64,000 bases of DNA from Codonopsis lanceolata (taxonomy: Eukaryota > Streptophyta > Magnoliopsida > Asterales > Campanulaceae): positions 118,743,023 through 118,807,022 of the forward strand of contig CM028382.1 of assembly GCA_013146195.2 (NCBI GenBank). Direction: 5' to 3'. Positions 1 to 11,503 of this stretch are shown here, piece by piece. Numbering within the stretch: position 1 is the first letter of the stretch; each line of letters begins with the position of its first letter. The notes below the pieces were generated by a model. The model searched no databases. It worked only from the letters and a program-made list of their open reading frames with translations, and was not told where the DNA came from. A program made the position numbers and the translations under genes.

Positions 1-1137
1 TTAGCAATGATGTTCAACAAACAAAATTGTAACAAATTTATAGTGGTTTTATCTTTGAAAGCGCCGAAGAGAAAAGCTAAGGAACTGCCTAACTCCTTAG
101 GCGTCCAATTACGTTTAAAGAAATTAATCTTCAATGATAATTCATGTAATTGTTTTGATAATTTATTCATTTATCATTCAATTGATAAGCGATTATTAAA
201 TTCAAAAGTTGAAATAAATAATTATTTATTAGCTCATTGAAATTTCAATATAGTTTTAAAAAAATCATAACTATTTTTTATATTGCGGGATGTGAATGAG
301 GTTGAAATAGTTTGGTGTATATGGTTGTCAATTGTCTCAAGTCAAAGAGAGAATACCAAAAGTTTTCAGATTTATTTATCTAATTAATTTTGATTACAAA
401 TTCGTTTCATTTCCCAATGTATTAATGACACATATACAATGTAAAAGTGCAGTTATTTTTAGAAAGTATATTTTGGCGAAAACTTTCTAAAAATTGGACA
501 TCTCCTTTTATATATGTATAGATGTTAAGACCCATCAATCCTTTTTCTTATTGGAATGACAAATGTAGCATGCGTTATTTATGAATTTCAATATGTTCGT
601 TGCTACTTTGTTTTTCAACCGTGACACTTAATAATATATTATTATATTATTATTTTTGTATCAAATATTTTATATATTGTTCTAAGTAGAGTGCAAAGGG
701 CCAAATGCGGCTGAGCCTAAGCTGCCCGAAGCAAAAGCAAAATGGACCAAATGGACCAAAAATAGGTTTGTTTAATTTTTTATTTATTTATTATCAATAT
801 TTGAATGGGTATCTTTAACCAATAAAAATTCATTGACAATTCATCTCTATAAAAATTCATACAATCTAAGAAGTAAGAAGTGAGAACCATTCTGATTCAT
901 TACTATTTTAACTTCACCACAGAATATCTGTCAACGTAACGATCAAACATTGACAATTCATTTCGTAACAAAATAAATAAATGGTTATCTTTAACCAATA
1001 TACCAATAATATTATACTAATATACATATACTACCAATATACCAATATACCAATATATCAATATACACCAATATTAAATATAACATAGTAGCAGAGCTCA
1101 AACTGACTAACTGTGAAACAAAACAGAAATGGAGATG
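1..1137. other. AT-rich intergenic DNA
   Basis: No convincing coding sequence is seen; the longest open frame (7-240, plus) has no recognisable motif and AT-biased composition. Around 1000-1080 there is a simple repeat built on ATATACCA/CCAATATA. Nothing else is recognised. Confidence 0.5.
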
Positions 1138-1147
1138 ATAAGATGAG

Positions 1148-1390
1148 AGAACGGCCGTGAACTGATGATCTGGTCTGTGAAATTTTCTAGCCATTCAATC
1201 ATCCGTGAAAGCGTGAACAGATGATGAGATGAGAGAGACGGAGTGAGAGTGAGACTCAGTGGAGGGAGAAAAAGTGAGCGGCCGTGAACTGATGATCTGA
1301 TCTGTGAAATTTTCTGGCCATGCAATCGTCCGTGAAGGCGTGAACAGATGATGAGATGAAAGAGACGGAGTGAGATTGAGACTGTGAGAC
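1148..1390. repeat. 127-bp tandem duplication (two copies)
   Basis: The motif CGGCCGTGAACTGATGATCT starts at 1152 and again at 1279, so the period is 127 bp. The copies stay alike through a GTGAACAGATGATGAGATG stretch and an end reading GACGGAGTGAGA. They differ by scattered substitutions such as CTAGCC/CTGGCC. The hAT element starting at 1391 inserted at the right edge of the second copy. Confidence 0.85.
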
Positions 1391-1587
1391 TAAGGTTGTA
1401 AACAAATCAAATTTTTTTGATTCGATTCGGTATTCGAATTCGATATATTCGATCGATATTCGAATTATTCGATTTTCGATTTTCTTTTAATATTCGATAT
1501 TCGAATTTCGAATTGATGATTCGTATTCGAATTTTGTGGTATTCGATTCGAGTATTCGCGAATAGTATTCGAATAATATTTAATATA

Positions 1588-1625
<38 letters not shown>

Positions 1626-2784
1626 TTATTTATAAGTTAAAAAAAAAAACCTAACCTTTCAAATTTCAAACCCAAAGAGAGACGGCCATATTTCCCAATT
1701 CCCAATTCCCAATTCCCGACCCCAACCTCTTGCGGCGCACTAGACGTGGACGGCAGCGGCAGCCGGCAGGAAGCAACCTCCCGACGTCGATCCTTCCCGA
1801 CCGCAGCCTTCTTCTTCTTAAATCAGGTAAATCGTTATCCCTTCGATCTTTGAGCTTTGTGGGTTTGAGTTTTGATATTATACAGAACACTAGCAGTGCC
1901 GTACAACTTTTCGAATGGGGGAAAAAAGGATACCAGTTATCCCACCCACACACACACACAAAAGCTGGATACTTGTTCAATTTGTTCTCGTGTTATGAGT
2001 TTTATGGTCAGAGAGGGGGTGTGTTTTTTTTTGACAAATTTAGGGTAATTCTTGTCTCTATCAGTGCTCTAAATCAGAACCGATCTTTGTTTTGGAATGT
2101 TTCAAACAAGGACATCAAAGAATATGCAGTTTTTGGCCCACTTTGTGTTTTCTCACTCTCACAATATAAAATTTTCTCACAAGCTGCTCACCAAGTCAAG
2201 ATAGAAAGCGGGTGGGTAATGGCCATGATAGACGATGGATGAACCACGCCTCTAGCCACTACTACAGCAATGAAAGCAAAGCTCCCTCTGTTTGTTTGTG
2301 AGAGTGTGTGTGAGGGAGAGAAAGTGAGATTAGTTTATTTTGAAACCTTTCTATGGTAAAGTTCATATTGAACTAATTGGCATATACTCAAACTTGACTC
2401 CTCAAATTGTTTTTATGTAGCCAACCACTGCAATTTGTTTTCGAATCTGTTATCAGTTTTGAATGATGTTTTGCACTGAACTTTTATCCAATGCTTTGAA
2501 AGTTTATCTTTTCCTGAAATATTGTTTGACTAGTGCAGCTTTAATTTAGCATATAAATTTATCTTTTCCAGAAATATTGCTTGACTAGTGCAGCTGTAAT
2601 TTAGCATATTGAATGATGTTTTGTAATTTTGCGAGACATTTTGGTTTTTTTTTTCTTCGTAACTCTACTTCTTAAAAGTCATGTAAAGCCGATATGAGAT
2701 AGTTATTTTGGAAGGAAAGAATATCAATGTCCTCCCTTCCTTTCTAAACTAATTAACTATTCAGCACTAGGTGTAATTTAAATT

Positions 2785-2824
<40 letters not shown>

Positions 2825-3967
2825 GAAAATAATTAGTGATAGTAATTAATAAAATAAATGAAATATCAATTCATGCAATCTTTACTTTTGAACTATCCTT
2901 CCACCGATTAAAATAAAAAGGAGGTGTCTTAGTGATATATATATAGAGCAATTTTTTTGACCCCTGCCTTATATGAAAAGGTAGGAGCAATTATTGCAAA
3001 ATTTATGGATTATTTTCCATTTATGGATTATTAATTTATGGATAAAAAGGTGGTGTCTTGTGTTTCCATTTATTAATTTATGGATTATTTTTTTTACTTA
3101 CGTCTCACAGAAATTCTCGAAATATAGAGAAGGAGATCGATTATTACAAGTTACAATACAAGAGCTAGCGTCTGAACTGAATCAATTATAGGATTGTAGT
3201 TGGCAATGTGATTTTCTAGTAATTTTTAACATAAAGAGGGGTTGATTTCACCATTATCAGAGTCCTATCATTTTTTTTATATATCAACATTTACATATTT
3301 GCTTGATTATGTCACATGTGAGTTTTATTTTTTAAATTCATTTGAGATATTTGCATATTTGCTTGATTATAACAATAAAATTGATATCTAATTGAGTTTT
3401 ATTTTTTTTATTTAGGAGGAGGACGAGCCGATTCATGTCATATTGCGAATATGATGGTTGGATGATAGATGCTACTTGCTAGTCAAATTTTTATTTGGTG
3501 TTTTTTTAATGAATTTGACAATTGACATTTATTTATGTATTTGATAATTATTGTAGATGTTATGGATATTTGATTTTATGGATGTTGTTTGTTTTTGTTA
3601 TGGATATTTAATGGTATGGGTTTTTGTTATGGATAATTGATGTAATTGATGTTTTATTAATTTTAATTCATATTGAAAATTCGAATATTCGAATCGAATA
3701 CTCGAATCGAATACTTAAATTGAATATTCGAATCGAATACTCGAATCATTGATTATTAAATGGATTTTGTAAAAAAAAAACATAAATAAAATTTCAAATC
3801 GAATACTCGAATCGAATCGAATAATTCGAATATCAATTTCGAATCGAATACGAATCAATTTTAATATTCGAATAATAAACGAATACGAATACGAATACTT
3901 GAATAATTTCACGAATACGAATCGAATATTGCAATATTCGATTCGATTCGATTCGTTTACACCCCTA
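1391..3967. mobile_element. Internally deleted hAT transposon (hAT-1)
   Basis: The 2,577-bp element is flanked by a perfect 8-bp direct repeat TGTGAGAC (1383-1390 and 3968-3975). Its ends are imperfect inverted repeats: TAAGGTTGTAAAC on the left and, reverse complemented, TAGGGGTGTAAAC on the right. An 8-bp duplication and this type of end are diagnostic of hAT. Subterminal zones (1416-1580 and 3676-3955) are packed with ATTCGA/TCGAAT repeats in inverted orientation, as expected for transposase binding. Inside, a GC-richer exon-like piece (1720-1826) is followed by a GTAAAT donor, and an open frame occupies 3094-3191. No transposase core (BED finger or dimerisation domain) is visible, so it is non-autonomous. 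Two (AT)n tracts lie at about 1588-1620 and 2787-2818. Confidence 0.85.
2502..2609. repeat. Tandem duplication of about 57 bp inside hAT-1
   Basis: The block TTTATCTTTTCC(T/A)GAAATATTG(T/C)TTGACTAGTGCAGC is present twice in direct orientation (about 2502 and 2559), each copy running to TTTAGCATAT. Confidence 0.8.
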
Positions 3968-4092
3968 TGTGAGACTGAGAGTCTAACCTAACCCTTAAGC
4001 TTACGGCCTAACTTAGTGCCTCAACAGGGCCTCAGCAGTCAACCAACTACTACGGATATGGGCCTGGGCGGCTTACAACTTACTTATTACAA

Positions 4093-4275
4093 TACAGGTC
4101 TGTCAGGTCCATAATATGCGGGCTGCCCGCCGCCCACCCCGCCCCAACCCACGAAAGCTCGTGGCCCGCACGGGTAAAGCCCGTATCCTAACGGGTATTG
4201 AATACACCAGCCCAACTCGCTCCTAATAGGTGGCGGGACGAGCATGTCCGCGGCTTTTGCCCTATTTGACAACTT
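4093..4275. mobile_element. hAT terminal remnant, GC-rich subterminal repeats
   Basis: A GC-rich island of GGGC/CCCGC words ends in ATTTGACAACTTTA. Reverse complemented, this reads TAAAGTTGTCAAATAGGGC, a hAT-type terminus resembling the end of the hAT-2 element at 17041. Only this end is recognised, so it is a fragment. Confidence 0.45.
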
Positions 4276-4284
4276 TAGTGCTAA

Positions 4285-4796
4285 GAGCATCTCCAAGGGA
4301 GACTCTTTCACTTTAATTTGGAGACAAAAATGACCTATTCCCTCCTCCAAGGAAACTCTACAACCATCTTCAAATTTGGTGATGCATTGTTTGCTGCTTC
4401 ATCTGTACTCTCCTTCTTTTCTTTTCTTTTTTTGTTTAAATAATAGTTTTGTATTTTAGTTTTTATTAATATTTTTAGTTTTGTGTTTGGGTTTAAATAC
4501 TAGTTGTTTTTTTTTGGTTTAAATACTACAAAAAATTAATTTTAATGCATAGAATTTAATTTAATAAAATATTAATTCAAAAAATAATATATTTGTTTTG
4601 CTAAAAATACATTAATACAAATTAATTGAAATAAAACATATATTTTAAATAGAATAATAAAGAATATACTTGGAATAATCTTTTTAGACTAAAATTTGAA
4701 GTAAAACTGTTGGATATGGTGAAAAAAATTTGGTGTAAAAATTACACTAGTTTAAAGATTTGGTATAATTTTTACACCAAATTATGTGAGATGTTC
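4285..4796. mobile_element. Harbinger-like MITE
   Basis: The left end reads GAGCATCTCC and the right end, reverse complemented, GAACATCTC. The copies are flanked by TAA on both sides (4282-4284 and 4797-4799). A 3-bp TAA duplication and GAGCATCTC-type ends fit non-autonomous PIF/Harbinger elements. The 512-bp interior is AT-rich and non-coding. Confidence 0.6.
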
Positions 4797-4799
4797 TAA

Positions 4800-5313
4800 T
4801 AGCCATTGCATGCATGTTACTAAGCTAAAGTTACTTCTTGTGTAGACTTTCTTAGATGCTCAAGTCTTGTTAGATGCAAGAAAATTATTGGGAAAGGAAA
4901 AGGCTACCTACTTTCAATTGTGTAACATATCATTGTTTCAATCCAAAAATAAATTAAATGTGCAATTTATGTCAGCTAATAGATATTCGAAAGTATAATT
5001 ATTATTTCTTTTGTGTACATAAAATAATCAATAAAACAAACAACAAAAATCCCTAGTACCCCCATGCAGTAAGGATTACATAACTAACCTAAGTAAGGCC
5101 TTACAAAAATGGGGGGAAAAACATTTTTAAAAAAATAATACAGGAACTCCTATACCATGTTACATTGCATACGCGAGAATATACAAGCAAAACAAAACAA
5201 AATTCCTGTAAAAACTATACCGTTTAGTATATATCACAACAACCAAATACAAATGAATCTCATTACCTTAATTATATTTCCATAAAACCCCAATCTTCCC
5301 AAAATCAAAACTT
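4800..5313. other. 3' flank and probable 3' UTR of the WRKY33-like gene
   Basis: Non-coding AT-rich sequence downstream of the WRKY stop codon at 5314 on the minus strand. A transcript 3' UTR is expected here, but its end cannot be fixed from sequence. Confidence 0.4.
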
Positions 5314-6227
5314 TCAGCATAGCAAGGACTCCAAGAACATGTCATCCTTAGGTTCTTCCTTGGCTCTAGAAAACACATTATCTGAATTTTGTTGTTGTTG
5401 ATCCATGTAAGACCCCATTGAGTTTTCAAATCCCGAGAAACCGAAACTCCCCGGGCTCTGCAACATCTCTAGCGTAAAGGGTGTTTGATTTTCGGACTGC
5501 CTTGGTGGTGATGGTGGTGGTGGTGGTGGTGACCTTAAACTGCGAATTGGATTGAGCATGGGGTTGTTAGATTGATGAGACATTGGCAAAGGCCTGATTG
5601 TCATGGCAGCGTTGTTGGTAGGATTAGTGAGTAAAGGCTGGGTTAGAGCATGGCTCCCGCTGCCACGGGCGGCAGGAACATCATGATTGTGCTTCCCCTC
5701 GTACGTTGTTATTACTGATCGAAGATCATGAGAGGCTCGCTCAACGTGTTTTCTCACCGGGCATCCAGGGCTTGTACACTTATAGTAGCTCCTGCAAAGA
5801 TTGAGCAAATTACAATATGAAAACACAGAAAACTAATCATTATTTTCATTATGCAAAACAAAAACAAATCCACACTCAGCTTGGGTAGTAGTATTAAAAT
5901 TAATTTTGATCCCATCAAAATTCGTGTATAAAAATGTGAAAAAGACTTGAATATCTTTTAGCGAAAGACTAAATTATTATTTATATGATTGAAATGATTT
6001 GAAAATATCATAAATTTAGGCGTGTTTGGTTAGGTCAAAACCACAAACCGAACCTCCCTTTATTGGTTCCAAAAATTTCAAACCGAACCGAACCACTCGG
6101 TTTGGTTTGATTCGGTTTTGTAGTTTATATAAATTATTTTTAGTCAACTTAACCAACATTAAAAATATCAATAAAAATAAGATTTTAATTTGAAATTAAC
6201 ATCAAACATTAGAAAATAATTATTATG

Positions 6228-6265
<38 letters not shown>

Positions 6266-8929
6266 TGACTAAATCAAGGACCTAGATGATACATATAAGG
6301 TGATTTAAAGGTTCAGAATAATAAACAAATATTATATAATATATACTATATAATAAATAAATAAAAACATATAGGTTGGTTTGGTTCGATACCAAAAACC
6401 ACGAACCGAACCGAGTGATATTCTAATTTTTTAAACCAAAACCAAATCGTCTTTAAACAAAACTGATTCGATTTAGTGGTTCGATATACACTCCTAATAA
6501 TCGTAACTTCAAAGGCTCACGAAGAAGATTACTGTAAATAAAGTTGACCAATCGTATACCAACATATATAGGACATTAGCATATCATTACACTAAAGTGA
6601 CTACAAAAAAGTGCAAAAGAAAAACAAAAGACTAAAAAGAAAGACAATGCAATGAAGTACACTTCCAAAATTGAAGGGAAGTGCTCGAGTATTCAGATAT
6701 GGCAATGTACACTAAAATACGGATCTATGATATAATATATTCTTAATTGTTAGATATTTTATGAGTTCAGCATTCCAGTCAATGAAAATATTATCATAAA
6801 GTACATATATTTTGGTATAAAATAAGTGTAAGCCAAATATCACCCGTTCAGATAACCTTAATAAATGTTGTGTCAAGGTGGTCGATCACTCCGAAAGAGC
6901 TTCTAGAAAATATTTATGAGGAAAAAAAAACAAGAACAGGGATTTTTACCTCGGATTAGGATTTCCCTTGACAACTTTTTGGCCATATTTCCTCCATCTA
7001 TACCCATCTTCAAGAATATCAATATCACTTGTAGTTTGAACCACAACCCTTGGTTCCCTCACTGTCCTACTTCCTGCTCCTGATATTCCCTCACTCTCAC
7101 TTTCCCTTCTCCTGTTTAAAATAAAAATTTTGTGTTAAAAGCATAAATTCTTTGTAAGATTAGTCCCTTGTGCATATAGAGTTGTGCCATGACTAATAAG
7201 CTTAGTAGTTTACCATCTTTTAGCATCAGGTTCATCTTCATCTAACTCATCTCCCCCTGACCTACTCCTTTGAGAGCTCCTATCAACCTCATCATCCCCA
7301 ATCGAAATTGACGAATTCTCCGGTGTCGCGACTGAATCCATCTGACCAGACCCATGTGATGCATAAGATTGATCAGGGTACTCATGAACTTGATTACTGT
7401 TGCATGATTGAATTGCTTGAGAAGAAACAGAGGAATTTGATGATCTCCTAGTAGACTGAGGTTTTGGATGATTATGATTACCCTTGTAAACAATTTCTGT
7501 AATTTGGCCTTCTAATGACCTTTCCACTTTCTTCTTCATTGAGCAATTTGGGTGCGTACACTTGTAATAACTCCGTGGATTTTCGCTCCCTTTTACTTGT
7601 TTTTGCCCGTATTTCCTCCAATTATACCCATCTTCTGATCTTTTCTGCTCTCTTATCGATGATTGATTGTAACTAATATTGTTGGAGTAGCCTGATTGCA
7701 AACTTTCATTGGTTTGTGTTGTGGAGATCTCAGGGGAGAAGCTCTGAATTGGATGTGGATATTCAGACTTAACAGTTGATTTTTCACTCTGCTTTTTGGG
7801 TTCTTGATAATTCCATGACTTGTTTTCCTACAAAAACGGTGCAGTGTCAGAAAATTGAAAAAGAACAAAACGAAATCTTAAGAAGACAGAGGAACTAAAA
7901 CTGATTGAAATTTAAAAAACATACCCTAAGAACTGAGGTCGGTTGCGATTGGAAGTCTGACGAATGCCTTGTTTGGGTTCGGAAAGAGAAATCTGAGTAG
8001 TTATTGTGTTCTTGTTTGATGCTCTGTTCTTGGTTGCTGCTTAAATGGCTTTTCCAATTAAAAGACTGAAATGGAAAAGATCCAGTAGTAGGAGATGGTA
8101 GAAGCTGTAAAATCATAACCAATAAACAGTTAAGATTTTAAAAAATTGCCAAATCATAACCTGACAAAGAAAGTACCCAAAATAGAAATCATAGAAAAGC
8201 AGCCTAATGCTCTGTCTGGTTAAGATAACACATCAATCAAAGAGAAGGCAGGCTATAAACGAGCAAAACCCAGCCCAGCCGCCTAGTGATAAAGTTATTG
8301 AATTTAAAAAGTGTTCAAGCTTGGCTGCTTGATTAGTTCTCAACCTGAACTTTTTATCTAGCTAGCTTGAACATTTTAGTTTCTTTTTAATAGCTTATCT
8401 GTGAGATTAGCAGAGCTTGATAATCTATGGAGTTCAAAAATTGCACGCAACTTTATTTTATTATCTCACGATTGCAATCTAAAACAAGCGTTTATCGAAC
8501 CTTACGTGATTTAAGATCAAGTAGCTAGTTCAATAAGCAAAACAGAGCTCAAATGAAAATTGAGCATACTACGCAAGAGAAAGAGGGGATACATACGTTG
8601 GAAGAAGTGAGGAGAACAGGTGAGTCCAGAAGCTCAGCAGGGCTTAAGCCGGCAGGAATGGCGAAGTAAGAAGAGGGAGAAACAGGGGGTGGAGACAGGG
8701 GAAGTGAAGGTGGTGGAACTGACTTGAACTTGGGTACACCTGAGCCAGTTCTCTCAGCTATACGATCAGCCAATCCCCGGTTACCGACGCCGCTGGCTCT
8801 AGTGATGGAAATATCGCCGGAAGCCAAGAGGTCGGAAAAAGAGCCGGACATGAATGAATTCGGAAAAGAGAAGGCCGGCGAAACTGGCGCTGAGTTGGAT
8901 GAAGTTTCTAAGCTCCCAGAAGAAGTCAT
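5314..8929 (-). CDS. WRKY33: WRKY33-like group I WRKY transcription factor
   Basis: Nuclear DNA-binding factor that recognises W-boxes (TTGAC). The WRKY33 clade acts in defence downstream of MPK3/MPK6. Five coding exons by frame and GT..AG borders are 8929-8597, 8104-7925, 7827-7214, 7111-6950 and 5791-5314; they join in phase to 588 residues. Two WRKYGQK domains sit near residues 241-247 and 415-421, with C-x4-C-x22-HNH and C-x4-C-x23-HNH zinc ligands intact, so it is group I. The last intron splits the PR/SYY codons of the second domain, the conserved WRKY intron position. The N-terminus carries a cluster of Ser-Pro sites (residues 79, 84, 96, 103, 115), the MAPK-target pattern of WRKY33. 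A polyproline run, encoded by a GGT repeat near 5503-5533, lies near the C-terminus. The ATG at 8929 was chosen because it opens MTSSGS and precedes the SP cluster; an upstream in-frame ATG exists at 9064. No lesion is seen. WRKY25/26-type paralogues cannot be excluded. Confidence 0.93.
6016..6498. mobile_element. hAT-like MITE in the last WRKY intron
   Basis: The left boundary reads TTAGGCGTGTTTGG and the right one, reverse complemented, TTAGGAGTGTATATCG. Next to these are inverted subterminal blocks of ACCGAACCGAACC/GGTTTGGTTCG (about 6060-6115 and 6373-6485). This is the layout of small hAT-type elements. No clear 8-bp duplication is visible, so the exact ends are uncertain. An (AT)n tract lies at about 6229-6259 inside. 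It accounts for about 40 percent of the intron. Confidence 0.5.
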
Positions 8930-8999
8930 GAGAGAGAGAGAGAGAGAGATTGGGAGATGGCTATCTGTCTGTTTATTTAGAGAGAGAGAGAGAAGTTGA
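8930..8999 (-). promoter_or_regulatory. CT-repeat 5' UTR of the WRKY33-like gene
   Basis: On the coding strand the 70 bases before the ATG hold two CTCTCT runs (plus-strand GAGAGA at about 8931-8948 and 8981-8993). A third purine-rich stretch continues to about 9050. Pyrimidine-rich CT microsatellites are common in plant 5' UTRs and core promoters. Confidence 0.5.
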
Positions 9000-9164
9000 G
9001 ATAAACACGTTTTAGGGTGGGGAGAGAGAGAAAGCGAAAGAGAAAGAGAATCTCTGTTTCTCAACTAACTAAGTTATTTTTCTTCAATTTGCACATATTT
9101 TTCCTTCTTTGTGGGGTTGGGTTTGTAGGCAAACCAATTGCTGTGAAAAGGACTCAAAGAGACA

Positions 9165-9171
9165 TTTGACC
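9165..9171 (+). promoter_or_regulatory. W-box upstream of the WRKY33-like gene
   Basis: TTTGACC, a W-box (core TTGAC), lies about 240 bp upstream of the WRKY start codon. WRKY33 genes are known to be autoregulated through promoter W-boxes. A single 5-bp core can occur by chance, so the functional inference is weak. Confidence 0.35.
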
Positions 9172-9199
9172 ATGATGATTTTGAAATATACAAATTAGG

Positions 9200-10309
9200 T
9201 AAAAGTGCACCCAAAATCCCTCAACTTTGGTCATTTTGCGGATTTGATAATATTTTTATATATGCAGTAAAAAGTTGGGTGAAATAATGGCCGGTCCATG
9301 TTACAAAATTCCTAACCCCTCTAGTATCATGTCTTTTTTTTACTGTAAAAGGTTATTTTTTAAATATTATTTTAAAAATATCAATGTCTTTTTCAACAAC
9401 TGGGGCAAATACAATTCAAAAATTATCATTATTACGCAACGAAACGAAAGGATTGTGTTGGTTCATTATCATTTTGTATGAAATTATAATAGATATGTGT
9501 TGGGTTAAAGGATTTTTCAATAGGATGGAGACGAATGAGAAGGGGGGAGAAAAAGACTTACGACGGAGGATATGGAAGAACAAGGTGGAGGATATAGTCT
9601 GGTTCATTATCATTTTATATTGCAGTGCAAAAATGAATTAAATAATATTTTTATGTATCGCGATGAAAAAAATTAATTTATCGCGGTACATAAAAGTGCA
9701 GCGCAATGCAATTTGGATTAGGTAATTAAAATGTATGTATCACGGTACGAAAATCGATGTATCGCGATGTATTTTCATAATGCGCCTCGGACTCATTAAG
9801 AACATCGTATTCTTTTTTTTCCTCAAAAATATCATTTTTCAATTGAAAAAAAATACGAAACTGAAACAATTAAAAATTTTAGAAAATAGACCGACCCACA
9901 ATTTCACCTATAAAGTATTATAGCTCCCCATGACAATCATTAAACTAGCACCATTAACATAGTAATGTGTGTTCATGTAACCTCTTTCTAAAGGATAAAA
10001 CTAAAGTTTATGTGCGAGCTGTTATTTTAATAATTTACACTTAGAGTTCAATAAATTAAGTCAAAAGCATATCATTAAATGCGTAGGTTAGCTAGAGGGA
10101 GATGTTTTAGTTTTAACCGTAACTCACGAGTTCGACCCATGGGACTCAACTCTTTACTCCGTTAAATTTTGGTAAGGTGAGTTTTACCGTTACCATTCCA
10201 TCATTTTGTTGGTCTTCAAGCTAGAAACCCTTCCCACCCGAAAAGATCTACTCACCCCAGTCGTTGACCCCCTCGGCTCCCCCGGGCACCCTACCTTTCC
10301 ACTCATTCC
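9200..10309. other. Intergenic DNA with CGCGAT-type short repeats
   Basis: No gene is recognised. Between 9650 and 9775 the words TATCGCGATG, TATCGCGGTAC, TATCACGGTAC and GTATCGCGATGTA recur, giving local palindromes. Small unrelated open frames have no motifs. Confidence 0.35.
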
Positions 10310-10318
10310 ACCATTAAG

Positions 10319-11494
10319 GGCCAAATTATTTATTTCCCCCCCCCCCCTTCAAAGTATCCACCTAATCCCATTTTGCTATTTAACATATGTTTTGTGTCAT
10401 TTCGGTATTTGATATTGTCATTTGCCCCACTTCCCCCCCCCCCACCCCGGGTCATTAAGGACGTTAGAAAACTAATAAAAAGTTAGCATGTACATCTTAC
10501 ATATTGGGTAATTTAGTTATTTTAGTCTTTTTACCATTTCTTTATCCTTCACCTCTTTTATATAATAGAAAAAAATTTAATAAGACTAAATTAAATACCA
10601 AAAAAATAAAATCAAAACTAATATAATTTTTAGTGCAATCCTAGTCTCCCTCTCTTTCAATCCCAGTGCATGCCCTTCTCTCTCTTACGCAACGCATGCG
10701 TGCCGTCAATTTGAACCTAGGGTTCAGTTTTCGATTACTTGCTGAATTGGGGAATTTCTACTTTGAACTCATATGTTTAATTATTATTCGTGTTAGTTGA
10801 GTTGGTAAGAATGGCATGAAGACGATTGTTGCTCTCCTTGCTTAGCTTGTGATTGTGATGGTGCTCAATAGGAATTTGGATAGAAGTACACATAAGGACA
10901 GTCGATCAACTTTTATCTTTCTCGGTCGGGAGGAACGTGCACTAGACCAAAACTTTACTTTCAAAATTGAACTTTCATTGTTGTTACCAACTCTACCCTT
11001 GTGATTGTGAGAATATATTGCTCGGTGCTTGCTAGCGGGCCAATTGCATTTTGTGCTTTCAAGATTTGATTGACATTCTTATTTTCTTGTTTTGCAACTT
11101 GAGAATTTAGATAGTGCTGGAAGTGGCGGGGATGAAGCCGAAGAAGAAGCGGCGCGAGGTTGGGAGGACTCGCTGCTTCTGTTGGATCTGAACGAGGCGA
11201 CTTAAATAGAAGGAGGTATGCGGCTAGCCTGGGGTTCGAAGCTACTTCTTGGGCGTGGGTATGAGAGGGAATACTATTTGGGTTTAAATCTAAAATGACC
11301 AAAATACACTTCAAAACTAAAATGAAGTTACAAAATAACCCATGCACATGGTTCACACATGTCACTTTCTGTTAGTTTTCTAACGCCTTGAACGACTAGA
11401 GGCAAAAGTCAAATACTGAAATGACACAAAACATAAGGTTGGACGGCGAAGTGGGATTAGATAGATACTTTTTGGGGAAATAAGTAATTTGGCC
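10319..11494. mobile_element. Non-autonomous MULE with ~200-bp terminal inverted repeats
   Basis: The first bases GGCCAAATTATTTATTTCC are mirrored at the right end (11475-11494 read in reverse as GGCCAAATTACTTATTTCC). Similarity continues inward for roughly 200 bp, including TATGTTTTGTGTCATTTC and GTTAGAAAACTAA on both arms. The flanks are a 9-bp duplication with one mismatch, ACCATTAAG (10310-10318) and ACCATCAAG (11495-11503). Long inverted repeats and a 9-bp duplication are the Mutator-like signature. The core (about 10620-11280) is more GC-rich and gene-like than the arms, so it may hold captured host sequence (Pack-MULE). No transposase is visible. Confidence 0.85.
11074..11205 (+). other. 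Short open frame in the MULE core, possible captured gene fragment
   Basis: This roughly 43-codon frame follows a TGA and ends with TAA. Its second half is an acidic, alanine-rich stretch ending LLLLDLNEAT, which contains a DLN-type EAR-like word. There is no start codon context and no recognised family. It could be a fragment of a captured exon or chance coding. Confidence 0.25.
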
Positions 11495-11503
11495 ACCATC
11501 AAG

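Noticed and set aside
7..240. A 77-codon frame at the left edge.
   Set aside because: AT-biased, no motif, no splice context, so probably chance.
1730..2242. A 170-codon open frame inside hAT-1 that looks like a gene.
   Set aside because: It crosses a plausible exon end and GTAAAT donor, contains no domain, and lies in transposon 5' leader-type sequence.
5503..5533. A GGTGGT repeat as a possible separate microsatellite feature.
   Set aside because: It encodes the polyproline run of the WRKY protein and is in frame, so it is part of the gene.
8724..8999. A 91-codon plus-strand frame rich in E/R.
   Set aside because: It is the antisense of WRKY exon 1 and its CT-repeat leader.
10083..10145. 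A tRNA/SINE-like pattern: TTAGCTAGAGGG followed about 40 bases later by GAGTTCGACCC, like A and B boxes.
   Set aside because: No cloverleaf can be drawn, the flanks show no target duplication or poly(A/T) tail, and a single pair of loose matches is expected by chance.
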